A DNA stretch of 64,000 bases from the NCBI RefSeq assembly GCF_023657445.1, contig NZ_JAGTWY010000001.1, positions 3,286,001 through 3,350,000 on the forward strand, written 5' to 3'. Of the stretch, positions 7,796 through 19,765 are shown in pieces. This stretch comes from Marinobacter sediminum. Its GTDB lineage: Bacteria; Pseudomonadota; Gammaproteobacteria; Pseudomonadales; Oleiphilaceae. Positions within the stretch are counted from its first letter, which is position 1. Every line of letters begins with the position of its first letter. A program made the translations under genes and the position numbers. The notes under the pieces are model-generated. The model did no database searches and had not been told where the DNA came from. It saw only the letters and a program-made list of their open reading frames with translations.

Positions 7796-9499
7796 TTATT
7801 GCTTCTTGGCTGCCGTCTCTGCTTCGATCTTGCGGGTAATGTACCACTGCTGACTGATCGACAGGATATTGTTCACCAGCCAGTACAGGACCAGACCTGC
7901 CGGGAACCACAGGAAGAACACGGTGAATACCAGTGGCATCATCTTCATGATCTTCGCCTGCATGGGATCCGGCGGTGTCGGGTTCAGGTGCATCTGCAGG
8001 AACATGCTGGCGCCCATCAGGATCGGCAGGATGAAGTACGGATCCATCTGGGACAGATCGTTAATCCACAGCATGAACGGGGCATGACGGAGCTGAACAC
8101 TCTCGAACAGTACCCAGTACAGGGAAATAAACACCGGCATCTGAACCAGAATCGGCAAACAGCCACCCAGCGGATTGATTTTTTCGCGCTTGTACAGGCC
8201 CATCATTTCCTGGGACATGCGCTGGCGATCATCGCCATACAGTTCTTTCAGCCGGGTTAACTGGGGCGCTACCGCCCGCATTTTGGCCATGGACTTGTAG
8301 CTGGTTGCCGACAAGTGGAAGAAGACCGCTTTCACCAGAACGGTCAGCAGGATGATGGAAACACCCCAATTGGCGACGATGCCGTGGAACCACTGAAGGA
8401 TGTAGAACAGTGGCAGAGAGATAAAGAACAGCCAGCCGAAATCAACGGTGCGATCCAGGTTTGGTGCTATGTTTTCCAGGCGATCGATGATTTTCGGGCC
8501 AACGTAGGCGTTGGCTCCGACTTCAACTGTTTCGCCTGGTGCAACGCTGGTGGCTGGATAAACAAAGCCCATCACGTTCAGCGAGCCACGGGTTGTGGTC
8601 TGGAACTGGGCCGGCTGGTCACGTTCGGGAATCCAGGCGGTCAGAAAATAGTGCTGAAGGAATGCCAGCCAGCCATTAGTAACGGATTGGTTGACGGGCG
8701 CTTCTTCCAGGTCACTGAAATCGAATTTTTCGTAAGGGTCCTCGGGGGAACTCATGACCATGCCCAGGAACGCCTTGATACCCATACTGGTCTGGGCGGT
8801 CGGATCCGGGGCCTGATCGCGAACGATTTTGCCGGTAAAGTTGGCTTTCCATTCCTGTCCGGACTGGTTTTCGATCAGGTAGCGAACGCCTATTTCATAG
8901 CTGTCGCGCGCGAACTGGTACCGCTTGACGATCTTGACCCCGTTGTCAGTGGTGTAGGTCAGATCAACGTTCAGCTGGTCCTGGCCATCGGATAACTCGT
9001 AGTTTTCCGCTGATACTTGATAAACCGGTGCACTGGCATTTTTGCGGCTATCGGGGCCGTCACGACCAATCAGACCACTTTCCAGAACGTATGTCCGGCT
9101 TTCGGTATTGGTCAGCAGTCGCAGGGAATCGTTGCTGTTCAGGGATTCATCGTAATTGAGCAGGGAACTCTTGACGAGGTTACCGCTTACCCGGTCAATG
9201 GTCAGATCGAGTACATCGGTGCGAACGGTGATGAACTGGTTTTCAACTGCGGCGCCGTTGGTGGTTGATGCAACAACGGTGTCACTGCCTTCCGGGGTAG
9301 CGAACTCTTCATCGGTAGCCTGATTCTGGTTGCTTTCCGGGAGCACCATGGAATCCGTACCACTCGCCGTTTGAGAAGCAGAGGCTTCAGTCACCTGGGC
9401 GGTTTGTGGTTGTTGATGATAGTCCTCATTCCAGGCAAGCACCATCAGATAACTGACAATAGCCAGGCCGGCAAATAATACGATGCGTTGAATATCCAT
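7796..9499 (-). CDS. yidC: Membrane protein insertase YidC
   Basis: YidC inserts and folds inner-membrane proteins, alone or with SecYEG. The 567-residue product has the gammaproteobacterial layout: an N-terminal membrane anchor ([20 protein letters not shown]), a large periplasmic beta-sandwich P1 domain (about 60-340), and a C-terminal block of five membrane segments. The conserved core includes [40 protein letters not shown] and [17 protein letters not shown]. The Arg of the hydrophilic groove sits early in the core, in the region [15 protein letters not shown]. It belongs to the conserved rpmH-rnpA-yidD-yidC block, with a 4-bp gap after yidD. Confidence 0.98.
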   Translation of the reverse strand: MDIQRIVLFAGLAIVSYLMVLAWNEDYHQQPQTAQVTEASASQTASGTDSMVLPESNQNQATDEEFATPEGSDTVVASTTNGAAVENQFITVRTDVLDLTIDRVSGNLVKSSLLNYDESLNSNDSLRLLTNTESRTYVLESGLIGRDGPDSRKNASAPVYQVSAENYELSDGQDQLNVDLTYTTDNGVKIVKRYQFARDSYEIGVRYLIENQSGQEWKANFTGKIVRDQAPDPTAQTSMGIKAFLGMVMSSPEDPYEKFDFSDLEEAPVNQSVTNGWLAFLQHYFLTAWIPERDQPAQFQTTTRGSLNVMGFVYPATSVAPGETVEVGANAYVGPKIIDRLENIAPNLDRTVDFGWLFFISLPLFYILQWFHGIVANWGVSIILLTVLVKAVFFHLSATSYKSMAKMRAVAPQLTRLKELYGDDRQRMSQEMMGLYKREKINPLGGCLPILVQMPVFISLYWVLFESVQLRHAPFMLWINDLSQMDPYFILPILMGASMFLQMHLNPTPPDPMQAKIMKMMPLVFTVFFLWFPAGLVLYWLVNNILSISQQWYITRKIEAETAAKKQ

Positions 9500-9503
9500 A
9501 GAG

Positions 9504-9797
9504 TTACTGTCTGGTCTGGGTTGTGGGATGGGAATGATCTTCCTGAACGCAGGTAGTCACGGAGTCAGCGCATCCGGATTGTGCCGTGCCTGGTACCGGA
9601 TCATAACCGCCTTCGGCCCAGGGATGACACCTTAAAAGCCGTCGAATTGAGAGAAAAATTCCTTTTAGCGCGCCATGGTGGCCAATGGCTTCAACAGCGT
9701 ATTGCGAACAGGTGGGATAATGGCGGCAGTGACTGCCCATCAGAGGACTGATTGCGTACTGATAGAAGCGGATGGGCAGGAGCAAGAGTTGGCGCAT
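9504..9797 (-). CDS. yidD: Membrane protein insertion efficiency factor YidD
   Basis: This 97-residue protein carries the YidD signature [20 protein letters not shown] and [17 protein letters not shown]. YidD assists YidC-dependent membrane protein insertion at the cytoplasmic face of the inner membrane through an amphipathic N-terminal helix. The start codon overlaps the rnpA stop by one base. The C-terminal tail after PGTAQSG is a low-complexity extension that varies in the family. Confidence 0.95.
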   Translation of the reverse strand: MRQLLLLPIRFYQYAISPLMGSHCRHYPTCSQYAVEAIGHHGALKGIFLSIRRLLRCHPWAEGGYDPVPGTAQSGCADSVTTCVQEDHSHPTTQTRQ

Positions 9798-10195
9798 TAA
9801 CCCGTTCCTCTACTGGCATGCTCTGGTGTCGATGCTCGGGATTGGCTGTGCTTTTTTTTCAGCCGGCGCCAAAGATCATTAAGCGAATCGCAGATGACCT
9901 GGTTATCCAGGCTTGCTAGCCCCTGTCTTCCGAGTACCACAATGTCCAGAGCCGGGAGTTCCGTCTGATGTCTGAAGGTCTCTCGAACCCGGCGTTTGAT
10001 CCGGTTCCTCTGAACGGCCAGTTTCAGATTCTTTTTGGAGAAAATCAGACCGACCCTGGCATGACCGAGATTATTCGGTGTTGCCAGGATCAGGAAATTC
10101 CGGTGCGGAACTTTCAGCTGTACGTCATCGAAGACTTTGCCGTAATCAGCCGGTCGTAGCAGACGGTGTGATTTCGGAAAGTTCAAAGCCTTCAT
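9797..10195 (-). CDS. rnpA: Ribonuclease P protein component
   Basis: RnpA binds the RNase P RNA and helps remove 5' leaders from pre-tRNAs. The 132-residue product shows the family motif with basic RNA-binding residues, [16 protein letters not shown] (about residues 60-75), and the N-terminal [17 protein letters not shown]. It lies 15 bp after rpmH and overlaps yidD by one base, in the usual operon. Confidence 0.96.
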   Translation of the reverse strand: MKALNFPKSHRLLRPADYGKVFDDVQLKVPHRNFLILATPNNLGHARVGLIFSKKNLKLAVQRNRIKRRVRETFRHQTELPALDIVVLGRQGLASLDNQVICDSLNDLWRRLKKKHSQSRASTPEHASRGTG

Positions 10196-10210
10196 GAGGC
10201 GACCAGCAAG

Positions 10211-10345
10211 TTACGCAGACAGACGTGCGCGACCTTTGGCACGACGACGGGAAATAACCTTGCGGCCGTTGGCTGTTGCCATACGGGCACGGAAACCGTG
10301 TACGCGCTTACGCTTCAGGACGCTTGGTTGAAACGTTCTTTTCAT
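10211..10345 (-). CDS. rpmH: 50S ribosomal protein L34
   Basis: This 44-residue protein of the large ribosomal subunit starts [20 protein letters not shown] and ends [12 protein letters not shown], the canonical and nearly invariant L34 sequence. It is the first gene of the leftward operon and lies at the left border of oriC, as in Pseudomonas. Confidence 0.98.
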   Translation of the reverse strand: MKRTFQPSVLKRKRVHGFRARMATANGRKVISRRRAKGRARLSA

Positions 10346-10439
10346 GGTGATGATCTCACAATTCGTCAGTTGGTAATTCAGTAATTGGCCGGAAAATATA
10401 CAGCCAAAACAGGAGCGGCATTCTATGCAAATACCGGGG

Positions 10440-10870
10440 GGAATTCAACGGTTATTGCTAGGGGCTTATGCTGATGGCTGGTTCATCGGGGTTAAGCGGC
10501 TCAGTAATTACATTAATAGGTCTTTTTAGAATTCTTTTAAAGATTACTTATTACTGTTATTAGGGAGGGCGTTTTCTGTGGATAAGCGAATAAAAATAAA
10601 GAAAGTCAGCGGATTACGGCGTTGATAAGGATTCTGATAAAGCGGGATGAGCCCTGTGGAAGAATGCATGACCAAATGTGGGTAAGTCGGGTTTGGAGAA
10701 TCGAGGCGAGTTATCCACCTGTTCGACCTGTGCTTTCACACAGGGTTAACCGCAAGGTGTACACACAGGGTTGTGGGTAACTTATGTGGAAAGAAATTTC
10801 TGTACACAAGGTTGTAGGTAAGTTTGTAAGAAACTGAAAAATATAGTTTAAAATTTCCACAGGCTGTTCA
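10440..10870. other. oriC: Chromosomal replication origin oriC
   Basis: The non-coding region between rpmH and dnaA has the features of an origin. An AT-rich stretch at about 10500-10560 would be the unwinding element. One perfect DnaA box TGTGGATAA lies at 10577-10585. Near-consensus boxes are TGTGGGTAA at 10677-10685 and 10772-10780, TTATCCACC at 10711-10719 and TGTAGGTAA at 10813-10821. The position between divergent rpmH and dnaA is that of the pseudomonad oriC. The region must also hold the rpmH and dnaA promoters, which I could not fix to clear -35/-10 pairs. Borders are approximate. Confidence 0.88.
10737..10813 (+). repeat. CACACAGGGTT-type repeats in oriC
   Basis: CACACAGGGTT occurs at 10737-10747 and 10762-10772, and the variant TACACAAGGTT at 10803-10813. 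The second and third copies run directly into TGTGGGTAA and TGTAGGTAA DnaA boxes, giving two related units of about 20 bp in direct orientation. They may be part of the DnaA-binding array or a site for another initiation factor. Confidence 0.6.
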
Positions 10871-10992
10871 TGAAAAGTCTTTTACTCTTTCACTGGAGGA
10901 GTCGGCAGGTTAGAATCCGGGGTTCTATCTTGAGACTGGAAATTGCGTTATCTGGTCTGGGACATTTCTGGGTTATCAGGGAGCTGACTGTC

Positions 10993-12447
10993 GTGCCGAA
11001 CAGTATGTGGCATCAATGTCTTGAAGTACTCCGGGACGAGTTTCCCGCACAACAGTTCAATACCTGGCTAAGACCCCTCCAGTCTGATCAGCAGGAGGGT
11101 CTACTGATGCTGTTTGCGCCTAACCGGTTTGTGATGGATTGGGTAAATGAAAAATATCTCAGGCGGATAGAAGAAGTATTGAAGGACCTGAACGGTGGAC
11201 AGGCTCCTCGGGTAAACATGAAAGTCGGGTCTGCTCCCCGGGAAAGTGAGCCAGTCAAACGGTCTCAGGCGCCTTTGAAGGTCAATGGGGATGTTCAGGA
11301 AGAAACCGGCAGGCGAGTGACCGAAGAAGAACGGGGCATCGCCGTTTCGGTGGGCGGGGGCTCAGCGGTAAGAGCCAAGTCCGCGAGTGAACGCCGCGAG
11401 GTGCAGGTTGAAGGTGACATCAAACATCAGAGTTTCCTGAATGAAGGCTTCACGTTTGACACCTTTGTCGAAGGTAAGTCGAACCAGCTGGCACGTGCTG
11501 CTTCAATGCAGGTGGCGGAAAATCCTGGTGGAGCCTACAACCCGCTTTTTCTGTACGGTGGCGTGGGGCTGGGTAAGACTCACCTGATGCATGCGATCGG
11601 TAATGAAATTGTGCGTCGGAATCCTCGGGCTAAAGTGGCGTATCTTCGCTCGGAGCGGTTCGTTGCCGATATGGTCAAGGCGTTGCAGCTGAATGCGATT
11701 AATGAATTCAAACGCTATTATCGTTCGGTGGATGCACTGCTGATTGATGACATTCAGTTCTTTGCACGTAAAGAGCGTTCCCAGGAGGAGTTTTTCCACA
11801 CATTTAACGCTCTGTTGGAAGGTGGGCAGCAGGTGATTGTAACCTGTGACCGGTTTCCGAAAGAAATCGTAGATATGGAAGAGCGACTCAAATCCCGCTT
11901 TGGTTGGGGATTGACGGTGATGGTGGAACCGCCGGAGCTGGAAACGCGAGTCGCAATTCTGATGAAGAAGGCCGAACAGGTAAACGTGAAACTCAGTAGC
12001 GAAGCCGCCTTTTTTATTGCGCAAAAAATCCGGTCGAATGTCCGGGAGCTAGAAGGGGCGCTGCGTTTGGTGATAGCGAATGCTCACTTCACTGGCTCTG
12101 AGATTACCCCTCCCTTCATCAGGGAAAGCCTGAAAGATCTGCTGGCGCTGCATGAGAAACAGGTGAGTATTGACAATATCCAGCGCACGGTGGCCGAGTA
12201 CTACAAGATCAAGGTGGCGGATTTGCTGTCCAAGAGACGGACCCGGACCGTTACCCGACCGCGTCAGGTGGCCATGTCGCTGTCCAAGGAGCTGACCAAT
12301 CACAGTCTGCCCGAAATCGGCGATGCCTTTGGTGGCCGCGATCACACGACCGTGTTGCATGCCTGTAAAAAAATCGTGGAGCTACAGGAAACTGATCCTG
12401 GTATCCGCGAAGATTATCAGAACTTTATGAGACTGCTGACCACCTGA
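10993..12447 (+). CDS. dnaA: Chromosomal replication initiator protein DnaA
   Basis: DnaA binds DnaA boxes, melts oriC and loads DnaB. From the chosen GTG at 10993 the product has 484 residues. The N-terminal domain starts with [20 protein letters not shown], the usual start of the family. The AAA+ domain has Walker [11 protein letters not shown] and Walker B LLIDDIQF. The C-terminal helix-turn-helix has the DnaA signature [14 protein letters not shown]. The frame is open back to 10870 but those 41 codons have no family resemblance; GGGAG lies 9 bases before the GTG. The ATG at 11005 is another option. Domain 2 (about 90-150) is a variable linker. It is followed after 56 bp by dnaN. Confidence 0.97.
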   Translation: MPNSMWHQCLEVLRDEFPAQQFNTWLRPLQSDQQEGLLMLFAPNRFVMDWVNEKYLRRIEEVLKDLNGGQAPRVNMKVGSAPRESEPVKRSQAPLKVNGDVQEETGRRVTEEERGIAVSVGGGSAVRAKSASERREVQVEGDIKHQSFLNEGFTFDTFVEGKSNQLARAASMQVAENPGGAYNPLFLYGGVGLGKTHLMHAIGNEIVRRNPRAKVAYLRSERFVADMVKALQLNAINEFKRYYRSVDALLIDDIQFFARKERSQEEFFHTFNALLEGGQQVIVTCDRFPKEIVDMEERLKSRFGWGLTVMVEPPELETRVAILMKKAEQVNVKLSSEAAFFIAQKIRSNVRELEGALRLVIANAHFTGSEITPPFIRESLKDLLALHEKQVSIDNIQRTVAEYYKIKVADLLSKRRTRTVTRPRQVAMSLSKELTNHSLPEIGDAFGGRDHTTVLHACKKIVELQETDPGIREDYQNFMRLLTT

Positions 12448-12503
12448 TGCCGGGTGTTAGCGAATAACATTCACCCTTCCAACATAAAAGAAAGCTGAGT
12501 GCC

Positions 12504-13607
12504 ATGAAACTGACGATCAGCCGTGAATCCCTGCTTACCCCGTTGCAAAGCATTGCCGGGGTGGTGGAAAAGAAACAGACCATGCCGGTGCTCTCCAACG
12601 TATTGCTGGTGGCAGAAGATAATACCCTGACACTGACCGGCACCAATATGGAAGTGGAGCTTGTTGGCCGGGTTACACCGGTGCATGTGGATCAGCCCGG
12701 ACGAATTACCGTACCGGCACGAAAGTTGTCCGATATCTGCCGGGCACTGGGTGATGAAGCGCCGATCGAGCTGGCCCTCGAAGGCGATCGTTTGCACCTG
12801 CGTTGCGGTGCCAGTCACTTCACGCTGTCGACCCTGCCGGCGGAGCATTTTCCGAATGTGGAAGATGAGGATGAGAGCTTCCGTCTGGAGCTGCCTCAGA
12901 AAGAACTGGGCAGGATGCTTGATGCCACGGCGTTTGCCATGGCCCAGCAGGATGTACGTTATTACCTCAACGGTTTGTTACTGGAGGTGGACAAGGACCA
13001 TGTCCGGACAGTAGCTACGGATGGCCACCGTCTGGCGATGGCGCATCTCGAATTGCCGACGGGGTGTCCGGACTTGCGGCAGGTGATTGTGCCGCGTAAA
13101 GGTGTGCTGGAATTGGCGCGGCTGCTCGATGATGTGGAAACTCCGGTAACGCTCGTTATCGGTGATAACCATCTGCGGGCGACGGTTGGGGCCTACACCT
13201 TTACCTCCAAGCTGATTGAAGGCAAGTTCCCTGATTACAACCGGGTTGTTCCCCGCGGTGGGGACAAAGTCGTGCTGGCAGATCGGGCGACGCTGAAAAA
13301 CACCTTGCAGCGGGCCGGGATTCTTTCGCATGAAAACATCCGGGGTGTCCGTCTGAACCTGGCAACAAATGAGCTGCAGGTGTTTGCCAACAACCCGGAT
13401 CAGGAACAGGCCGAAGACGCGCTGCCTGTGGATTATCAGGGCGAATCCCTCCAGATTGGTTTTAATGTAGGCTACCTGGTCGACGTGATGAATGCGCTGG
13501 AGGAGGATCAGGTTAAGATTACCCTGTCCAATCCGAACAGCAGTGCGTTGATCGAAGCACAGAATGATAACCGTTGCCTCTACGTCGTTATGCCGATGAG
13601 GTTATAG
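12504..13607 (+). CDS. dnaN: DNA polymerase III beta sliding clamp
   Basis: The 367-residue product is the ring clamp that tethers DNA polymerase III and other enzymes to DNA. It begins MKLTISRESLLTPLQSIAGV, has the usual three-domain length and ends with the conserved C-terminal VVMPMRL that forms part of the protein-binding pocket. It lies between dnaA and an ABC1-family gene that starts 7 bp downstream, so the two are probably co-transcribed. Confidence 0.98.
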   Translation: MKLTISRESLLTPLQSIAGVVEKKQTMPVLSNVLLVAEDNTLTLTGTNMEVELVGRVTPVHVDQPGRITVPARKLSDICRALGDEAPIELALEGDRLHLRCGASHFTLSTLPAEHFPNVEDEDESFRLELPQKELGRMLDATAFAMAQQDVRYYLNGLLLEVDKDHVRTVATDGHRLAMAHLELPTGCPDLRQVIVPRKGVLELARLLDDVETPVTLVIGDNHLRATVGAYTFTSKLIEGKFPDYNRVVPRGGDKVVLADRATLKNTLQRAGILSHENIRGVRLNLATNELQVFANNPDQEQAEDALPVDYQGESLQIGFNVGYLVDVMNALEEDQVKITLSNPNSSALIEAQNDNRCLYVVMPMRL

Positions 13608-13614
13608 GAGGAGA

Positions 13615-14889
13615 ATGATGGGCACCGTTTCGAATGGAATCAAAGGCGCGTTCAGGGTCGGGCAAACGCTCTCTGTACTGGGGCGCACCGGTGTCAGTTG
13701 GGTGCGGGGCGATCGGCCCGCTACCCCTCGGCTCTTGCGGCAGACATTTGAGTCTTTGGGTGCGACTTACATAAAGCTGGGGCAGTTTATTGCCAGCTCC
13801 CCTACCTTTTTCCCGAAAGAATATGTCGAGGAATTCCAGTTTTGCCTGGATAAGACGCCAAACCTCCCTTTCGGTGTGATCAAGAAAATCATCCGGGACG
13901 AGCTGGATCAGCCTCTGGAAGAGGTGTTCTCGGATATTGATCCGGTCGCGTTGGCTTCTGCGTCCATTGCCCAGGTGCATGCTGCGCGGTTGGTGACTGG
14001 CGAAGAAGTGGTTATCAAGGTGCAGAAGCCGGGCGTGGAAAACATCCTGCTGACGGATCTCAATTTCCTCTATCTGTCTGCGAGGATTGTGGAGACTCTG
14101 GCGCCAAAGCTGTCGTGGACGTCGATGTCGGGGATCGTCGAGGAAATCCAGCGCACCATGATGGAGGAGTGCGACTTCATCAAGGAGGCAAACAACCTTA
14201 AGGTGTTCAGGTCGTTTCTGAACGATACCCACAATGAGGACGCCACCGTCCCGAAAGTGTACGAGCATTGCAGCACCCGTCGCGTCCTGACCATGGAACG
14301 TTTTTATGGTGTGTCGCTGACGGATCTGGAAAGTATTCGGGGATATGCTCGTGACCCGGAACGAACGTTAATTACCGCAATGAATACCTGGTTTTCCAGC
14401 CTCACCCAGTGTGAATTTTTCCACGCGGATGTGCATGCGGGAAACCTGATGGTGTTGAAGGACGGACGTGTTGGTTTCATCGATTTTGGAATCGTTGGCC
14501 GCATCAAGCCGGATACCTGGCAGGCGGTGAGTGATTTCATATCGGCTGTCATGGTCGGTAACTTTGACGGTATGGCGGATGCAATGATCCGGATCGGGGT
14601 GACCCGACAGACCGTTAGGGTTGACGAGTTGGCCGGAGATTTACGCCGCTTATACCAGCAAATGGATAAGATGGTGCCGGACGAGGTGCCCTATGAGGCT
14701 GACCAGGCAGAGGATGATGTGAATCATATCCTGATGGATATGGTGAAAATTGGAGAAAGCCACGGACTTCATTTCCCCCGGGAATTTGCGTTGTTGTTGA
14801 AGCAGTTTCTTTATTTCGATCGCTACGTGCACATTCTCGCACCGGAAATGGATGTGTTTATGGATGAGCGTTTAAACATGCTTCATTGA
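13615..14889 (+). CDS. ABC1/UbiB-family atypical kinase-like protein
   Basis: The product has about 424 residues. The ABC1 (AarF/UbiB/COQ8) hallmarks are all present: KLGQFIASSPTFFPKEY (the KxGQ motif, about 59-75), the Ala-rich loop ASASIAQVHAA, the lysine in VIKVQKPG, ECDFIKEANN, the catalytic-loop HADVHAGNLMV and the metal-binding IDFGIVG. These proteins have ATPase activity and support isoprenoid-quinone or lipid metabolism. There is no C-terminal membrane hairpin of the UbiB type, so I do not call it ubiB. AGGAGG lies 3 bases before the ATG at 13615 and 6 bases before a second ATG at 13618, which may be the true start. It interrupts the normal dnaN-recF neighbourhood, and a terminator follows it. 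Confidence 0.88.
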   Translation: MMGTVSNGIKGAFRVGQTLSVLGRTGVSWVRGDRPATPRLLRQTFESLGATYIKLGQFIASSPTFFPKEYVEEFQFCLDKTPNLPFGVIKKIIRDELDQPLEEVFSDIDPVALASASIAQVHAARLVTGEEVVIKVQKPGVENILLTDLNFLYLSARIVETLAPKLSWTSMSGIVEEIQRTMMEECDFIKEANNLKVFRSFLNDTHNEDATVPKVYEHCSTRRVLTMERFYGVSLTDLESIRGYARDPERTLITAMNTWFSSLTQCEFFHADVHAGNLMVLKDGRVGFIDFGIVGRIKPDTWQAVSDFISAVMVGNFDGMADAMIRIGVTRQTVRVDELAGDLRRLYQQMDKMVPDEVPYEADQAEDDVNHILMDMVKIGESHGLHFPREFALLLKQFLYFDRYVHILAPEMDVFMDERLNMLH

Positions 14890-14924
14890 GGCTGTCGCCT
14901 TCAGAGCCTGGCTTTTGTACACTA

Positions 14925-14961
14925 AGGCAGCGTTACGCGAGTGGGTAACGCTGCCTTTTTT
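14925..14961 (+). terminator. Intrinsic terminator between the ABC1-family gene and recF
   Basis: GGCAGCGTTAC (14926-14936) pairs with GTAACGCTGCC (14945-14955) and is followed by six T residues. It should end the dnaA-dnaN-ABC1 transcript, so recF needs its own promoter or read-through. Confidence 0.85.
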
Positions 14962-15006
14962 ATGGACGCACCGAATTTCCCCTGCCGCTTCCGAGTTGTC
15001 CGATTT

Positions 15007-16134
15007 ATGGCGCTTGTAAAACTTCAGACCGAGCACTTCCGGAACCTGTCTTCGTCGCCAGTCAGCTTTTCGCCGTCTTTCAATCTCCTGTACGGAGAAA
15101 ATGGCAGTGGAAAAACAAGCGTACTTGAGGCGATTGGTTACCTTGGGCTTGGACGTTCGTTTCGTGTGAGTCGCCATCAGGCAGTGGTTAGTCACGGGCA
15201 ACAGCGTCTTACGGTTTTCGGTGGCCTTGACCGAGGTGCGGATGCGGAACCAGGCGATGAGGATAAAGGTGTCGTTCATCGTTTGGGTATCGCCAGAGAC
15301 ATTGGCCACAAGGAAACAACGTTGAGAGTCGATGGCGAAGGTGTCCGAAACCTCTCGTCCCTGGCTATGCATCTGCCGGTTTCTGTGATTGATCCTGGCG
15401 TGTTCGACATTGTCGCAGGCGGCCCGGGTAAACGTCGTCAGTTTCTCGATTGGGCAGTGTTCCACGTGGAACCTTCGTTCGCATCGGTGTGGCAGCAGTG
15501 TCAGAGAGTCACATCGCAGCGGAATCAAACGCTGAGAAATGGTAGACTAGACGAAGCGCTTTTAAGGGTCTGGGATACTCAGTACGCGACCCTTAGTGAC
15601 CGCATCAGCGAAGCAAGAAGGGCAACATTCGAACGCTTCAAGGACGCGTTTGAGGCGCTGGTACGGGAAGTTGATGTAGGCTGGACCCAGGGATTGAAAC
15701 TGGAGTTTTATCCCGGTTGGGACACGAGTCAGTCATTGGTCGATATACTGTCCAGCCACCGGGACCAGGAACGGAAAATGGGGCATACCTTGTATGGCCC
15801 CAACCGAGCGGACATCAGGTTGAAATATCAGGGGCGTCCCGTAGCGGAGACGTTTTCCAGAGGTCAGCAGAAAACTCTTGTTATCCTGATGAAAATTGCC
15901 CAAGGCATGATTCTGAGCGAGCTGGGCAAGCAGGTGACGTTTTTGCTCGATGATATTAATGCCGAGCTCGACGTGGGGCACAGGAGCATGCTCGCGCGAA
16001 AGTTACAGGCATTACGATGTCAGGTGTTTATTACCTCCATTGAGGCCCCGGAACCCGAGGTGCTCTGGCCGGAGAGTGATGCACCGAAGTACAGAATGTT
16101 CCACGTGGAACATGGAAAATTGACGGAAGAATAA
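15007..16134 (+). CDS. recF: DNA replication and repair protein RecF
   Basis: RecF is an SMC-like ATPase that, with RecO and RecR, loads RecA at single-strand gaps. From the ATG at 15007 the product has 375 residues, starting MALVKLQTEHFRNL with Walker A YGENGSGKTS (about 31-40). The ABC-type signature is FSRGQQKTL and the Walker B is FLLDDINAEL. The frame is open to 14941, but those codons overlap the terminator. Two 16-bp parS sites lie within the gene, encoding FHVEP and FHVEH. The normal gene order recF-gyrB is kept downstream. Confidence 0.95.
   Translation: MALVKLQTEHFRNLSSSPVSFSPSFNLLYGENGSGKTSVLEAIGYLGLGRSFRVSRHQAVVSHGQQRLTVFGGLDRGADAEPGDEDKGVVHRLGIARDIGHKETTLRVDGEGVRNLSSLAMHLPVSVIDPGVFDIVAGGPGKRRQFLDWAVFHVEPSFASVWQQCQRVTSQRNQTLRNGRLDEALLRVWDTQYATLSDRISEARRATFERFKDAFEALVREVDVGWTQGLKLEFYPGWDTSQSLVDILSSHRDQERKMGHTLYGPNRADIRLKYQGRPVAETFSRGQQKTLVILMKIAQGMILSELGKQVTFLLDDINAELDVGHRSMLARKLQALRCQVFITSIEAPEPEVLWPESDAPKYRMFHVEHGKLTEE
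15458..15473. promoter_or_regulatory. parS: parS site 1 (ParB binding) inside recF
   Basis: TGTTCCACGTGGAACC matches 15 of 16 positions of the palindromic parS consensus used by Pseudomonas. It lies about 4.8 kb from oriC within recF, where ParB-parS complexes organise origin segregation. Confidence 0.88.
16097..16112. promoter_or_regulatory. parS: parS site 2 (ParB binding) at the 3' end of recF
   Basis: TGTTCCACGTGGAACA is a perfect 16-bp palindrome identical to the Pseudomonas parS consensus. It overlaps the last codons of recF, 639 bp from the first site. parA and parB are not in the window. Confidence 0.93.
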
Positions 16135-16155
16135 AGCCGGCCTAAGCCGACCTGA

Positions 16156-18624
<2,469 letters not shown>

Positions 18625-18644
18625 ATCGTCCTGTTTTCAGCTAT

Positions 18645-18686
18645 AAAAAAAACGGCGAGGATTCTGACATCCTCGCCGTTTTTTTG
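18645..18686. terminator. Bidirectional intrinsic terminator between gyrB and the VC0807-like gene
   Basis: ACGGCGAGGAT (18652-18662) pairs with ATCCTCGCCGT (18669-18679), flanked by an A-run on the left and a T-run on the right. It can serve gyrB on the plus strand and the convergent minus-strand gene. Confidence 0.9.
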
Positions 18687-18741
18687 TGTCCGGCATTTAC
18701 CTGTCCAAACTACTCACGTCCGCCAACAGGAGAGATGGCTT

Positions 18742-19503
18742 TCACTCACCCGTGGCCGACCCGGAAGAGGATTTCTTTTTCTCTTTCTCGGCGAGATGGG
18801 GCGCCATCACTTCTTCCAGGGTATAACCAGTGAGCCGCCGTATTGTGCGCCACAGATAATAGAAGATCAGCATCATCATAATCATCGAGGGAATGGCAAT
18901 CATCGGGTAGCTGACCAGTGTCATCCGGCCAAGCTCCTCATTGAAGGCCTGGGTACCGGATGGGCTGGTTACAATCCAGCGGGCAATCACGTAGTTCATA
19001 ATGGAAGAGAACAGGAAGGTACCTGCGAAAAAGTAGCTGGCTTTCAGCAAGCGCTCCTCGAACTCAGCCACACGGCCTTCTTTTTCAAGGGACTGCTGAA
19101 TCTTCTGTACGTCCAGAACGGACGGGTTATAGAGCAGTGTTCTCACCAGCGGGTATCTGGTGCGTGTTGATACCAGTACCGCGAGACCAATCACTGCAGG
19201 TACCGCTGCCTCTTTGACCGCAAGCCAGCCAGCGTCCAGTTCAAAAAGGCCAATGCCGCCCGTGAGTCCGACGCTGATCAGACCGAGCACGGCAATGAAG
19301 TTCTTCTTGTGATAACGAATCAGTTCGAACAGCCCCCAGCCCAGGGGAAAGGCCAAGCCAATTATGAGAGCGTTAACGTTCCCAAGGTACTCATCCCCAC
19401 TGAATTTCATCAGGATTACTGAGGGAATAATGATACTGACCAGCAGGTCGACCCAGGGTCTTGGTTTGTGGTCGGGTGTGGTGGAGTTGCTCGGTGAGGT
19501 CAT
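18742..19503 (-). CDS. VC0807-like multi-pass membrane protein
   Basis: The 253-residue product has six or so membrane segments spread from residue 18 to 225 and a charged C-terminus ending in a Lys/Ser-rich tail. The overall layout, including the early segment VDLLVSIIIPSVILMKFSGD and the motif STRTRYPLVRTLLYNPSVLD, resembles the VC0807 family found in proteobacteria, whose function is unknown. No catalytic or transport motif can be named. It converges on gyrB and stands alone between two terminators. Confidence 0.7.
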   Translation of the reverse strand: MTSPSNSTTPDHKPRPWVDLLVSIIIPSVILMKFSGDEYLGNVNALIIGLAFPLGWGLFELIRYHKKNFIAVLGLISVGLTGGIGLFELDAGWLAVKEAAVPAVIGLAVLVSTRTRYPLVRTLLYNPSVLDVQKIQQSLEKEGRVAEFEERLLKASYFFAGTFLFSSIMNYVIARWIVTSPSGTQAFNEELGRMTLVSYPMIAIPSMIMMMLIFYYLWRTIRRLTGYTLEEVMAPHLAEKEKKKSSSGSATGE

Positions 19504-19712
19504 AGATCAGCCTGGTTAATATAACTGCGACAAGTCGCTGGGCACTGCCGGTGAAAGGTTTCGGCCAGTATACGACAAATACGGATGGTTCCGAAGGCGT
19601 TCGGAATCACCACTGATGGTGCGCCTTCGTTCTCGCGCATCCTTGATTCGACAGAATGAGCAACGGTTGGTTCACCGTTACACACTGGAGCGCCAGTCAC
19701 CGGTATAACAGG

Positions 19713-19745
19713 CAAAAAAAAGCCGGGCTCAGAAGGCCCGGCTCT
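19713..19745 (-). terminator. Intrinsic terminator after the aminotransferase gene
   Basis: The stem AGCCGGGC/GCCCGGCT (19721-19728 and 19736-19743) is followed on the minus strand by eight T residues. It lies 20 bp beyond the stop of the minus-strand aminotransferase gene. The stretch 19504-19712 holds no other feature that I can see. Confidence 0.88.
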
Positions 19746-19765
19746 TATACCTGAACTATCCGGCT

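Noticed and set aside
10870..10992. Upstream extension of dnaA to ATG 10870
   Set aside because: No family similarity, and these bases belong to the oriC/promoter region; GTG 10993 has a ribosome site and gives the usual N-terminus.
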